This document shows positions 28,238 to 35,637 of a stretch of DNA of 64,000 bases, in pieces. Source of the DNA: Streptomyces spiramyceticus (GTDB lineage: Bacteria; Actinomycetota; Actinomycetes; Streptomycetales; Streptomycetaceae); the NCBI RefSeq assembly GCF_028807635.1, contig NZ_JARBAX010000001.1:3893501-3957500 (forward strand). Direction: 5' to 3'. The notes under the pieces were generated by a model, which was given only the letters and a program-made list of their open reading frames with translations, made no database searches and was not told where the DNA came from. The position numbers and the translations under genes are program-made. The first letter of the stretch is position 1, and each line of letters begins with the position of its first letter.

Positions 28238-28326
28238 TGTTCGGGACGTAAAACGTGATTTGTGCGCGGGACGCCGGGAGGCTTTCGGTGACCCGGGATC
28301 GCAGCTAAATCATGCAGTCCCGAATG
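28238..28326. repeat. Palindromic 89-base unit, right copy
   Basis: Inverted copy of 27870-27958 (same total length, same block positions, divergent 31-base centre). Read on the plus strand: TGTTCGGGACGTAAAACG then TGATTTGTGCGCG, 31 variable bases, then CGCAGCTAAATCATGCAGTC and CCGAATG. It lies 156 bases upstream of the alr start. Confidence 0.85.
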
Positions 28327-28481
28327 CCGCTCCCGTAGGCCCCGGCCCCCGGCACCACCACAGGCCCCGCAGCGTCCCGCCCCCGGCACCAGCGCGGGAA
28401 GTGGGTGAAGTTCTTGTTTGCGGTGGCAGGGCCGGGGCTTGGGGGGAGGGGGTGTCCTGGGGCTCTGAGACACTTGGCGCG
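28327..28481. other. Region upstream of alr
   Basis: 155 bases between the right palindromic unit and alr. A possible -10, GACACT (28469-28474), ends 7 bases before the alr ATG, consistent with a leaderless mRNA; no good -35 is visible. No ORF or repeat was recognised. Confidence 0.4.
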
Positions 28482-29639
28482 ATGACCGCGATGACCCAGA
28501 CCCCCATGCGCGTCCGTGCCGAGATCGATCTGGCGGCGCTGCGCGCCAACGTGCGTGCCCTGCGCGCCCGCGCTCCCCACGCCCAGCTGATGGCCGTGGT
28601 CAAGTCGGACGCGTACGGGCACGGCGCGGTGCCGTGCGCCCGGGCGGCCCTCGACGCCGGGGCGACGTGGCTGGGGACCGCGACCCCCGAAGAGGCGCTG
28701 GCGCTGCGCGACGCCGGGTTCGGCGGGCCGTTGATGTGCTGGCTGTGGACGCCCGGAGGGCCCTGGCGCGAGGCGGTCGAAGCGGGCATCGATGTTTCGG
28801 TGAGCGGGATGTGGGCGCTGCGGGAGGCCGTGGACGCCGCTCGTGCCGTCGGGATCGCGGCGCGGGTGCAGCTCAAGGCGGACACCGGGCTGGGGCGCAA
28901 CGGGTGCCAGCCCGCCGACTGGCCGGAACTGGTGCACAGCGCCCTGGCCGCCGAGGCGGAGGGCACGGTGCGTATCACCGGGCTCTGGTCGCATTTCGCG
29001 TGCGCGGACGAGCCCGGGCATGTGTCCATCGCCGCCCAGCTGGCTGCCTTCCGGGAGATGCTCGCATACGCCGAGAAGGCAGGTGCCGAGCCCGAGGTGC
29101 GGCACATCGCCAACTCGCCCGCGACGCTGACGCTGCCCGAGGCGCACTTCGATCTCGTACGGACCGGCATCGCCATGTACGGGGTCTCGCCCAGTCCCGA
29201 GGTGGGGACACCCGCCGAGCTCGGGCTGCGGCCCGTCATGACGCTCGCGGCGTCCGTGGCGCTGGTCAAGCAGGTGCCCGAGGGGCATGGCGTCAGCTAC
29301 GGGCATCACTACGTCACCGGTCGGGAGACCACCCTGGCGCTGATCCCGGCCGGGTACGCGGACGGCGTCCCGCGCCACGCCTCCGGTACCGGCCCCGTGC
29401 TGGTCGGCGGCAAGTGGCGTCGGGTCGCCGGGCGGGTTGCGATGGACCAGTTCGTGGTCGATCTGGGTGGGGACGAGGTGGAGCCGGGCGCCGAGGCGGT
29501 GCTGTTCGGCCCGGGCGACCGGGGCGAGCCGACGGCCGAGGACTGGGCGCAGGCGGCGGGCACCATCGCGTACGAAATTGTCACTCGCATCGGATCGCGG
29601 GTTCCACGCGTCTATGTGAATGAGGATCCCCGAAGCTAG
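28482..29639 (+). CDS. alr: Alanine racemase
   Basis: 385 residues from ATG 28482; ATGs at 28491 and 28506 are alternatives, but GACACT ending 7 bases upstream of 28482 supports the first as a leaderless start. The PLP lysine is K41 in AVVKSDAYGHGA; the catalytic tyrosine is in VSYGHHYVTG; DTGLGRNG and HIANSPATL are conserved. It makes D-alanine for peptidoglycan. The long open frame extending 5' to 27597 is an artefact of GC-rich DNA. Confidence 0.95.
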   Translation: MTAMTQTPMRVRAEIDLAALRANVRALRARAPHAQLMAVVKSDAYGHGAVPCARAALDAGATWLGTATPEEALALRDAGFGGPLMCWLWTPGGPWREAVEAGIDVSVSGMWALREAVDAARAVGIAARVQLKADTGLGRNGCQPADWPELVHSALAAEAEGTVRITGLWSHFACADEPGHVSIAAQLAAFREMLAYAEKAGAEPEVRHIANSPATLTLPEAHFDLVRTGIAMYGVSPSPEVGTPAELGLRPVMTLAASVALVKQVPEGHGVSYGHHYVTGRETTLALIPAGYADGVPRHASGTGPVLVGGKWRRVAGRVAMDQFVVDLGGDEVEPGAEAVLFGPGDRGEPTAEDWAQAAGTIAYEIVTRIGSRVPRVYVNEDPRS

Positions 29640-29651
29640 GAGAGCGGCACC

Positions 29652-30887
29652 GTGAGCGAGAGCAGCGCGTCGAGCGCGGTGGAGGTGGCGGCCGAGGCCG
29701 CCACCACTGCCGCCGCCGGCAACTGGCGCCGGGCGGGTGTGGCCGGCGCGGCGATAGGTGTGGTCGCGGCCGGTGCTGCCGCGGGCGTCGCGATCGAGCG
29801 GCTGACCGTCGGGCGGGGCATGCGCAGGAAGGCGCGGCTCGCCCTCGACGCCTCCGGACCGTACGGCGCTCTGCGCGGCATGCCGGGCCGGGCGCTCGCC
29901 GACGACGGCACCGAGATCTACTACGAGGTGGACGAGGTCGACGTCGACAGCGGCTCTGCCGGGCCGCGCCGCCGCCGGCTGTTCGGGCGCAAGACCCCGG
30001 CTCCCGTCACCGTCGTCTTCAGTCACGGCTTCTGCCTGAGCCAGGATTCGTGGCACTTTCAGCGCGCCGCGCTGCGCGGTGTCGTACGCACCGTCCACTG
30101 GGACCAGCGCAGTCACGGGCGCTCGGCGCGCGGTTCGGCGCAGGCCGAGGGGGTGGCGGTCGACATCGAGCAGCTGGGGCGCGACCTCAAGGCGGTGGTC
30201 GACGCGGCCGCGCCCGAGGGGCCGCTGGTGCTGGTGGGGCACTCGATGGGTGGCATGACGGTGATGGCCCTGGCCGACCAGTTTCCTGAGCTCATTCGTG
30301 AGCGTGTGGTGGGAGCCGTGTTTGTCGGTACGTCGTCGGGGAAGCTCGGGGAGGTCAATTTCGGCCTGCCGGTCGCGGGCGTGGCCGCCGTACGCCGTGT
30401 CCTGCCGCGCGTGCTGCGGGCGCTCGGTTCGCAGGCGGAGATCGTCGAGCGGGGCCGGCGCGCGACCGCCGATCTCTTCGCCGGGCTGATCAAGCGGTAC
30501 TCGTTCGGCTCGAAGGACGTCGACCCGGCGGTGACGCGGTTCGCGGAGAGGATGATCGAGAGCACTCCGATCGATGTGGTCGCCGAGTTCTATCCGGCGT
30601 TTACGAATCACGACAAGGCGGATGCGCTGCAGATCTTCGCCGAGGTGCCGGTGCTCGTCCTCGCGGGCGACAAGGATCTGGTGACGCCCAGCGAGCACAG
30701 CGAGGGCATCGCGGACCTGCTGCCCGACGCCGAGCTGGTGATAGTCCCGGACGCCGGACACCTCGTCATGCTGGAGCATCCGGAGGTGGTCACCGACCGC
30801 CTCGCGGACCTGCTGGCGCGCGTGGGCGCCGTACCGGCAGCGGCTAACGTTGGGACGTATGGAAGCACCGCACAGCCCGGTGGCTGA
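29652..30887 (+). CDS. Membrane-anchored alpha/beta hydrolase
   Basis: 411 residues from GTG 29652 behind AGGAGAGCGGCACC. An Ala/Gly-rich hydrophobic helix (about 28-48) is followed by an alpha/beta-hydrolase fold: oxyanion loop SHGFCLSQDSW, nucleophile S198 in VGHSMGGM, acid near LVLAGDKDLVTP and histidine in VPDAGHLVMLEHPE. The substrate is unknown. It starts 12 bases after alr and its 3' end overlaps tsaE by 29 bases. Confidence 0.88.
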   Translation: MSESSASSAVEVAAEAATTAAAGNWRRAGVAGAAIGVVAAGAAAGVAIERLTVGRGMRRKARLALDASGPYGALRGMPGRALADDGTEIYYEVDEVDVDSGSAGPRRRRLFGRKTPAPVTVVFSHGFCLSQDSWHFQRAALRGVVRTVHWDQRSHGRSARGSAQAEGVAVDIEQLGRDLKAVVDAAAPEGPLVLVGHSMGGMTVMALADQFPELIRERVVGAVFVGTSSGKLGEVNFGLPVAGVAAVRRVLPRVLRALGSQAEIVERGRRATADLFAGLIKRYSFGSKDVDPAVTRFAERMIESTPIDVVAEFYPAFTNHDKADALQIFAEVPVLVLAGDKDLVTPSEHSEGIADLLPDAELVIVPDAGHLVMLEHPEVVTDRLADLLARVGAVPAAANVGTYGSTAQPGG

Positions 30888-31383
30888 CCCCACCGCCACA
30901 GTCACCGCCACGTTCACCGTCAACGCGCCCGACCTGATGCAGGATTTGGGGCGCCGACTCGCGAAAGTTCTGCGCCCCGGCGATCTGGTGATGCTCACCG
31001 GCGAGCTCGGCGCGGGCAAGACGACGCTGACACGCGGGCTGGGCGAAGGGCTCGGGGTGCGCGGCGCTGTGACGTCGCCGACGTTCGTCATCGCCCGCGT
31101 CCACCCCTCGCTGACCGGGGGTCCCGCACTGGTGCATGTGGACGCGTACCGGCTGGGCGGAGGGCTGGACGAGATGGAGGATCTTGATCTCGACGTCTCG
31201 CTGCCGGACTCCGTGGTGGTCGTCGAGTGGGGCGAGGGGAAAGTCGAAGAGCTGTCGGACGACCGGCTGCATGTGGTGATCCACCGGGCCGTGGGTGACA
31301 CCGACGACGAGGTGCGCGCGGTCACCCTGGTCGGTGTCGGCGAGCGGTGGAGCGGCGAGGATCTTGCCGCGCTGGGCGTCTGA
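30859..31383 (+). CDS. tsaE: tRNA t6A modification ATPase TsaE
   Basis: 174 residues from ATG 30859. P-loop GELGAGKTT at 48-56, then TSPTFVIARVH and HVDAYRLGG, the TsaE core. It drives the threonylcarbamoyl transfer complex with TsaB and TsaD, both encoded within 3 kb. TAACGT ends 8 bases upstream of the start, so it may have its own leaderless promoter inside the hydrolase gene as well as read-through. Confidence 0.95.
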   Translation: MEAPHSPVADPTATVTATFTVNAPDLMQDLGRRLAKVLRPGDLVMLTGELGAGKTTLTRGLGEGLGVRGAVTSPTFVIARVHPSLTGGPALVHVDAYRLGGGLDEMEDLDLDVSLPDSVVVVEWGEGKVEELSDDRLHVVIHRAVGDTDDEVRAVTLVGVGERWSGEDLAALGV

Positions 31384-31471
31384 ACCGGCGTGTCCGTCCG
31401 TACATTCCGACAAGACGTCGGCAAGATGTTGCGCCAGTGCTGCCGAGCGTGGTCACATGGGTACCGAGACC

Positions 31472-31491
31472 TGGTTAGGTCTACCTAACCA
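31472..31491. promoter_or_regulatory. 20-base perfect palindrome, possible operator
   Basis: TGGTTAGGT-CT-ACCTAACCA: nine-base arms with a two-base centre, the only AT-containing palindrome nearby, 31 bases upstream of the small gene at 31523. Half-sites GGTTAG/CTAACC recall actinobacterial iron boxes but the spacing (6 rather than 1) is wrong. It could bind a repressor or end tsaE transcripts. Confidence 0.5.
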
Positions 31492-31522
31492 CGCGCCTGC
31501 CCCCGGAGCCCAGGAGGCATCC

Positions 31523-31711
31523 ATGTCGGCTTCAGAACGAGAAGCGCCGCAGCCGCACCCTCAGCCTGTGTCCATGCGCGATCTGCTGGCCTCGTGCGCG
31601 GCGGCCTCGGCGGTCTCTACGCCGCCCCGGGAGCCCGACGAGAAGGCCGAAGCCGCCGGGCCGGTGGAAAAGCGTGTGCCGAGGCGCGACGCCGAACAGG
31701 ACGCCGCATAG
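31523..31711 (+). CDS. Small conserved-looking hypothetical protein
   Basis: 62 residues from ATG 31523 with a near-perfect binding site AGGAGG six bases upstream. The core SMRDLLASCAAASAVSTPPR is followed by a charged tail (EKRVPRRDAEQDAA). No membrane segment or known domain. The 140-base gap before it contains the palindrome at 31472, so expression may be regulated. It lies between tsaE and the convergent L,D-transpeptidase-like gene. Confidence 0.7.
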   Translation: MSASEREAPQPHPQPVSMRDLLASCAAASAVSTPPREPDEKAEAAGPVEKRVPRRDAEQDAA

Positions 31712-31756
31712 CTCGTACGGGCGCTCTTGCGGGACCAGTTCTTACCGGACTGGCAC

Positions 31757-32344
31757 TTACGGGACTACGACGACCTTCACGCCGACCGTCGCGAAGGACC
31801 ACATCGCGTCGCCGTCCGCCCGCGTCATGCGGACGCCGCCCGTTTTGGAGGCCGGATCCGGGGTCGGCATCGTCCCGTCGACCGCGGCGCTGAAGCCGAT
31901 CGCCACATGGTCGACGCTCGTGAACCGCACGACGTGCTCGACCTGCACCCCGTCCGAGCCGGGGATGCTTCCCGAGCGCGAGCGGACCGCGTAGCTGCCG
32001 GGCGGCGGGCTGACCGTACTCGGCGTGACCGTGAAGGTCTGCGTCGGCTGACCCTTGGGCCTCACCAGCCACACCCGCCTCTCACTCAGCGAGTAGACGA
32101 CGCGCACGCCCTTGCCCGACCGGGCCGGCACGGCGAGCGAGTCCCTGCCGTCCTTGCCCTTGTCCTTGCTCTTGTCCTGGGGCGTGAGCGAGGCGTTGGC
32201 CGACGGCGACTTGCCGGGGGCTGCCAGGTCGGCCGGTGCGTTCGCCGATGCCTGGTAGGCGAGGAAAGCGACGGCCGCGAGGGCTGCCGCGGTGAGCCCG
32301 GCCACGATTCCCGAGCTGCTCCTAGCCACCGTGCTCCACCTCAT
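31757..32344 (-). CDS. L,D-transpeptidase-like (YkuD) protein lacking catalytic residues
   Basis: 195 residues from ATG 32344. A hydrophobic helix (about 10-30) acts as signal anchor; a Lys/Asp linker (PQDKSKDKGKDGRD) leads to a beta-rich domain from about residue 78 (GVRVVYSLSERRVWLV) that reads like YkuD. In active enzymes the core is HGT...SxGC(V/I)R; here it is D156-G157-T158 and K167-T-G-G-V-R172, so His becomes Asp and Cys becomes Gly. The DNA codons (GGC GTC CGC) are clear. It probably binds rather than cross-links peptidoglycan, if it acts at all. Confidence 0.75.
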   Translation of the reverse strand: MRWSTVARSSSGIVAGLTAAALAAVAFLAYQASANAPADLAAPGKSPSANASLTPQDKSKDKGKDGRDSLAVPARSGKGVRVVYSLSERRVWLVRPKGQPTQTFTVTPSTVSPPPGSYAVRSRSGSIPGSDGVQVEHVVRFTSVDHVAIGFSAAVDGTMPTPDPASKTGGVRMTRADGDAMWSFATVGVKVVVVP

Positions 32345-32426
32345 GTTCTGCCGCGCGCCGTTTTGTGGTGACGGTAGCAGCAGGGGCAGGGAGGGACGGG
32401 ACGCCGTGCTTCCCGTGCGCGGGCCG

Positions 32427-32432
32427 TAGGCT
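32427..32432 (+). promoter_or_regulatory. -10 element for leaderless tsaB
   Basis: TAGGCT ends 6 bases before GTG 32439, the same box and spacing as at glmS. No strong -35 is visible. Confidence 0.5.
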
Positions 32433-32438
32433 GTTTGT

Positions 32439-33092
32439 GTGCTCCTGCTCGCCGTTGATACCGCCACGTCCGCCGTCACCGTCGCCCTCCATGACGGCAC
32501 TTCCGTCCTCGCCGAAGCCCGTCAGGTCGACGCGCGCCGGCACGGGGAGCTGCTGCTGCCCGCCGTCGACCGGGTGCTCGCCGAAGCCGGTCTGAAACTC
32601 GACGCCGTGACCGGTGTGGTCGTCGGCGTGGGACCGGGCCCCTATACCGGGCTGCGGGTCGGCCTCGCGACGGCCGAGACCTTCGGCCTCGTGCTCGGCG
32701 TGCCCGTGCACGGACTGTGCACGCTGGACGGTCTCGCGTACGCCGCGGGGGTCACCGGCCCCTTCGCGGTCGCCACCGACGCGCGCCGCAAGGAGGTCTA
32801 CTGGGCGCGGTACGCCGATGCCCGTACGCGCGTCTCCGAACCCGCCGTCGACCGGCCCGCCGACATCGCCGAGGAGCTGGAGGGCCTGCCCGTGGTCGGC
32901 GCCGGGGCGCTGCTTTACCCCGACTCCTTCCCCGACGCGCGCGGCCCCGAGCACCAGTCGGCGGGCGCGCTCGCGGCGCTGGCCGCCGAGAAGCTCGCGG
33001 CGGGGGAGTCCTTCCTGGCTCCTCTGCCGCTGTATCTGCGCAGGCCCGACGCGCAGGTGCCGAAGAACTACAAGGTGGTCACGCCCAAGTGA
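32439..33092 (+). CDS. tsaB: tRNA t6A modification protein TsaB
   Basis: 217 residues from GTG 32439 (MLLLAVDTATSAVTVAL). It is an ASKHA-fold protein: GVVVGVGPGPYTGLRVGLA is the TsaB signature. It scaffolds TsaD and TsaE. Its stop overlaps the rimI start by 4 bases (GTGA). Confidence 0.95.
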   Translation: MLLLAVDTATSAVTVALHDGTSVLAEARQVDARRHGELLLPAVDRVLAEAGLKLDAVTGVVVGVGPGPYTGLRVGLATAETFGLVLGVPVHGLCTLDGLAYAAGVTGPFAVATDARRKEVYWARYADARTRVSEPAVDRPADIAEELEGLPVVGAGALLYPDSFPDARGPEHQSAGALAALAAEKLAAGESFLAPLPLYLRRPDAQVPKNYKVVTPK

Positions 33093-33613
33093 CCGCGGTG
33101 CTGCGCGAGATGCGCTGGTGGGACATCGAACCGGTGCTTGAACTGGAGCGCGAGCTGTTCCCCGAGGACGCCTGGTCGCCCGGGATGTTCTGGTCCGAGC
33201 TCGCCCACGCGGGCGGGCCGCAGGCCACCCGCCGCTATGTGGTGGCCGAGCAGGACGGCAAGATCGTCGGGTACGCCGGGCTCGCCGCCGCCGGAGGCCT
33301 CGGCGACGTACAGACCATCGCTGCCGCCCGCGACCAGTGGGGGACCGGGCTCGGCGCCCGGCTGCTCACCGATCTGCTGGAGCACGCGACCGCCTTCGAA
33401 TGCGCGGAGGTGCTCCTCGAAGTGCGCGTCGACAACACGCGCGCGCAGAAGCTGTACGAGCGCTTCGGCTTCGAGCCGATCGGCTTCCGGCGCGGCTACT
33501 ACCAGCCCGGCAACATCGACGCGCTCGTGATGCGACTCACCGACCCGGCGAACCCGGCAAACACAGCGAACCCCGCAAACACAGTGGAAGAAACCGAGAT
33601 TCACCATGGCTGA
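33089..33613 (+). CDS. rimI: Ribosomal protein S18-alanine N-acetyltransferase family protein
   Basis: 174 residues from GTG 33089 in a GTGA overlap with tsaB. GNAT fold with acetyl-CoA loop [15 protein letters not shown] and the [16 protein letters not shown] motif of RimI. The C-terminal ~20 residues are a short repeat tail ([16 protein letters not shown]) from imperfect 15-base DNA repeats. It overlaps tsaD by 8 bases. The tsaB-rimI-tsaD order is widespread. Confidence 0.92.
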   Translation: MTAVLREMRWWDIEPVLELERELFPEDAWSPGMFWSELAHAGGPQATRRYVVAEQDGKIVGYAGLAAAGGLGDVQTIAAARDQWGTGLGARLLTDLLEHATAFECAEVLLEVRVDNTRAQKLYERFGFEPIGFRRGYYQPGNIDALVMRLTDPANPANTANPANTVEETEIHHG

Positions 33614-34703
33614 CGAACCGCTCGTCCTCGGCATCGAGACCTCCTGCGACGAGACCGGCGTCGGCGTCGTCCGCGGTACGACCCTCCTCGCCGACGCGAT
33701 CGCGTCGAGCGTCGACGAACACGCCCGCTTCGGCGGTGTGGTGCCGGAGGTCGCGTCGCGCGCACACCTGGAGGCGATGGTTCCGACCATCGAGCGTGCG
33801 CTGAAGGAGGCGGGCGTCGCCGCCTCGGACCTGGACGGCATCGCGGTGACGGCCGGTCCCGGGCTCGCTGGTGCGTTGCTGGTGGGGGTGTCCGCGGCGA
33901 AGGCCTATGCGTACGCGCTCGGGAAGCCGCTGTACGGCGTGAACCACCTGGCCTCGCACATCTGCGTCGACCAGCTGGAGCACGGGCCGCTGCCCGAGCC
34001 GACGATGGCGCTGCTGGTGAGCGGCGGACACTCGTCACTGCTGCTGGCCCCGGACATTACGAGCGATGTACGGCCGATGGGCGCGACCATCGACGACGCG
34101 GCGGGCGAGGCCTTCGACAAGATCGCGCGGGTGCTGAACCTGGGCTTCCCCGGCGGTCCCGTCATCGACCGGCTCGCGAAGGAGGGCGACCCCAAGGCGA
34201 TCGCCTTCCCGCGCGGTCTGACGGGGCCGCGCGACGCGGCGTACGACTTCTCCTTCTCGGGGCTGAAGACGTCGGTGGCGCGCTGGATCGAGGCCAAGCG
34301 CAGCGCGGGCGAGGACGTGCCGGTGCGTGATGTGGCGGCGTCCTTCCAGGAGGCGGTCGTCGACGTCCTGACCCGCAAGGCCGTCCGGGCCTGCAAGGAC
34401 GAGGGCGTCGACCACCTGATGATCGGCGGCGGCGTGGCGGCCAACTCGCGGCTGCGGGCGCTCGCGGCGGAGCGGTGCGAGCGGGCCGGCATCCAGCTGC
34501 GCGTGCCGCGTCCGGGGCTGTGCACGGACAACGGGGCGATGGTGGCGGCGCTGGGCGCGGAGATGGTGGCGCGCAACCGGGCGGCGTCGGACTGGGATCT
34601 GTCGGCGGACTCGTCGCTGCCGGTGACCGAGACGCACGTACCGGGTGCCGCTCACGATCATGATCACGTGCACGAGATCAGCAAGGACAACCTCTACTCA
34701 TGA
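33606..34703 (+). CDS. tsaD: tRNA N6-adenosine threonylcarbamoyltransferase
   Basis: 365 residues from ATG 33606. [14 protein letters not shown] starts the ASKHA fold; [11 protein letters not shown] carries the two metal-binding histidines; [12 protein letters not shown] and [10 protein letters not shown] are conserved. A His-rich tail (HDHDHVHE) near the C-terminus is a lineage feature. It transfers threonylcarbamoyl to A37 of ANN-decoding tRNAs. The stop overlaps the next start (ATGA). Confidence 0.97.
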   Translation: MADEPLVLGIETSCDETGVGVVRGTTLLADAIASSVDEHARFGGVVPEVASRAHLEAMVPTIERALKEAGVAASDLDGIAVTAGPGLAGALLVGVSAAKAYAYALGKPLYGVNHLASHICVDQLEHGPLPEPTMALLVSGGHSSLLLAPDITSDVRPMGATIDDAAGEAFDKIARVLNLGFPGGPVIDRLAKEGDPKAIAFPRGLTGPRDAAYDFSFSGLKTSVARWIEAKRSAGEDVPVRDVAASFQEAVVDVLTRKAVRACKDEGVDHLMIGGGVAANSRLRALAAERCERAGIQLRVPRPGLCTDNGAMVAALGAEMVARNRAASDWDLSADSSLPVTETHVPGAAHDHDHVHEISKDNLYS

Positions 34704-34966
34704 CCGTCGCTCTGATGTGGGAGGCCCGCGCTGTCGACGGCGCGGGTGCGGAGCTGCTGGAGTGGGCGCGCGCGCAGGTGCAGGTCCTGGCGGCCGAGCC
34801 GGTGCGCCGGGAGCTCTTCCGGGCGCCGCAGGACCGCGTGCTGGTCATTACGTGGTGGGACGCTTCGTACGACGCCGAACTTCCCGAACTGCCGGAGCCC
34901 GACGTGCACTTGATCAGCCGGGCCGTGCACCGCTGGCGCTTCGAGTCGGTCGACGGGAACGCGTGA
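34700..34966 (+). CDS. Small hypothetical protein coupled to tsaD
   Basis: 88 residues from ATG 34700 in a 4-base overlap with tsaD, so probably translated with it. Sequence [16 protein letters not shown] then [20 protein letters not shown] and [19 protein letters not shown] suggests a compact alpha/beta fold resembling a single monooxygenase-like (ABM) domain, but no family was recognised with confidence. Confidence 0.75.
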   Translation: MTVALMWEARAVDGAGAELLEWARAQVQVLAAEPVRRELFRAPQDRVLVITWWDASYDAELPELPEPDVHLISRAVHRWRFESVDGNA

Positions 34967-34977
34967 ACGAGGACGGG

Positions 34978-34983
34978 TAATCT
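34978..34983 (+). promoter_or_regulatory. -10-like box before a 39-codon ORF
   Basis: TAATCT ends 6 bases before ATG 34990, the leaderless arrangement seen elsewhere in the window. No convincing -35. Confidence 0.35.
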
Positions 34984-34989
34984 CGGCGC

Positions 34990-35109
34990 ATGCCCCGCCG
35001 TACGCCGCTGCCTCCGCCACCTCCGCCCGCGCACATACGGGCCTGGCCCCACCCCAATCAGCTGCTTGCCGGGGAGCGTGCACGAGGGCGGTTTAACTCG
35101 ATCGTGTGA
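34990..35109 (+). pseudogene. 39-codon ORF, possible decayed gene remnant
   Basis: ATG 34990 encodes MPRRTPLPPPPPPAHIRAWP and stops at 35109 inside a short direct repeat. The first residues recall the N-terminus of streptomycete RluA-type pseudouridine synthases, but the similarity fails after about 12 residues. An intact -10 ends 6 bases upstream. Either a truncated remnant or a small peptide; neither is shown. Confidence 0.25.
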
Positions 35110-35110
35110 T
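35090..35110 (+). repeat. 21-base imperfect direct repeat, copies at 35090 and 35147
   Basis: GGTTTAACTCGATCGTGTGAT (first 20 bases shown would be exceeded, so key parts: TTTAACTCGATCG then GTGAT) at 35090-35110 and a 17-of-21 match at 35147-35167 (TTAACGTGATCG). The spacing is 57 bases. Both lie in the gene-poor stretch between the tsaD operon and the methyltransferase gene. Confidence 0.55.
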
Positions 35111-35224
35111 GGTCGGCTTCCGGGCTTGCGGCGTCCTGGGCCGTCCGGGTTAACGTGATCGTGCGATCTGGGGCGCCGGGTACGGTGCCAGCGTGCGGGG
35201 CCCCTGCTCCACCGGAGTGATGGT

Positions 35225-35392
35225 TCAGGGCCTCCCCGTCGCCTCTGGCCGTACCCACATGGCCAGGTCGTACAGGGAACTGGCCTCCCGGGCCCGGACC
35301 ACGCACAGGATGCGTGTAGCCGCCCCGGGGTTGAGTACGTCGGGGACCAGTGCGCCCAAGACCGTTCGGGGCGTGCGGCTGAGCGGACTCAC
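35225..35392 (-). CDS. Doubtful small ORF
   Basis: 55 codons from GTG 35392 on the minus strand (RTVLGALVPDVLNPGAATR, then ILCVVRAREASSLYDLAMWV). Third-position GC is high, as in real genes here, but the binding site AGGA touches the start codon and no family was recognised. It may be a relic. The rest of 34967-35418 has no better candidate on either strand. Confidence 0.25.
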   Translation of the reverse strand: MSPLSRTPRTVLGALVPDVLNPGAATRILCVVRAREASSLYDLAMWVRPEATGRP

Positions 35393-35418
35393 TCCTGCTC
35401 AGTCCAGAGGAACGGTTT

Positions 35419-35604
35419 GTGGGGGTGGCCCTTCAGTCGTTCGAGGGGCTGATCGATCCACTGGTCGCGGTGTTCGGGGTCGGCTGGTGCGGTGGCGTGG
35501 CGGGTGTGGTGACGTCGTGGATCTTCATCGGGCGCGACCGTACGATCCGTCAACTGCTGGGTGAGTGGGCCGAGGTGGGGCGCGGCCACCCGCCCGGCGT
35601 TTGA
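35419..35604 (+). CDS. Putative small membrane protein
   Basis: 61 residues from GTG 35419 with AGAGGAA seven bases upstream. One hydrophobic segment (LIDPLVAVFGVGWCGGVAGV through the following VTSWIFI) then RDRTIRQLLGEWAEVGRG. Codon third positions are about 80-85% G/C. No homologue was recognised; a frame on the opposite strand is also open but lacks coding character. Confidence 0.4.
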   Translation: MGVALQSFEGLIDPLVAVFGVGWCGGVAGVVTSWIFIGRDRTIRQLLGEWAEVGRGHPPGV

Positions 35605-35637
35605 GGAGACTGCGCCTCAGGCACCCGTCCGGCTGCG

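Noticed and set aside
27870..28326. Insertion sequence
   Set aside because: No transposase frame exists between the inverted units, and no target-site duplication could be identified at the outer ends.
31472..31491. DtxR/DmdR iron box
   Set aside because: Half-sites are similar, but the spacing between GGTTAG and CTAACC is 6 instead of 1; reported only as an unassigned palindrome.
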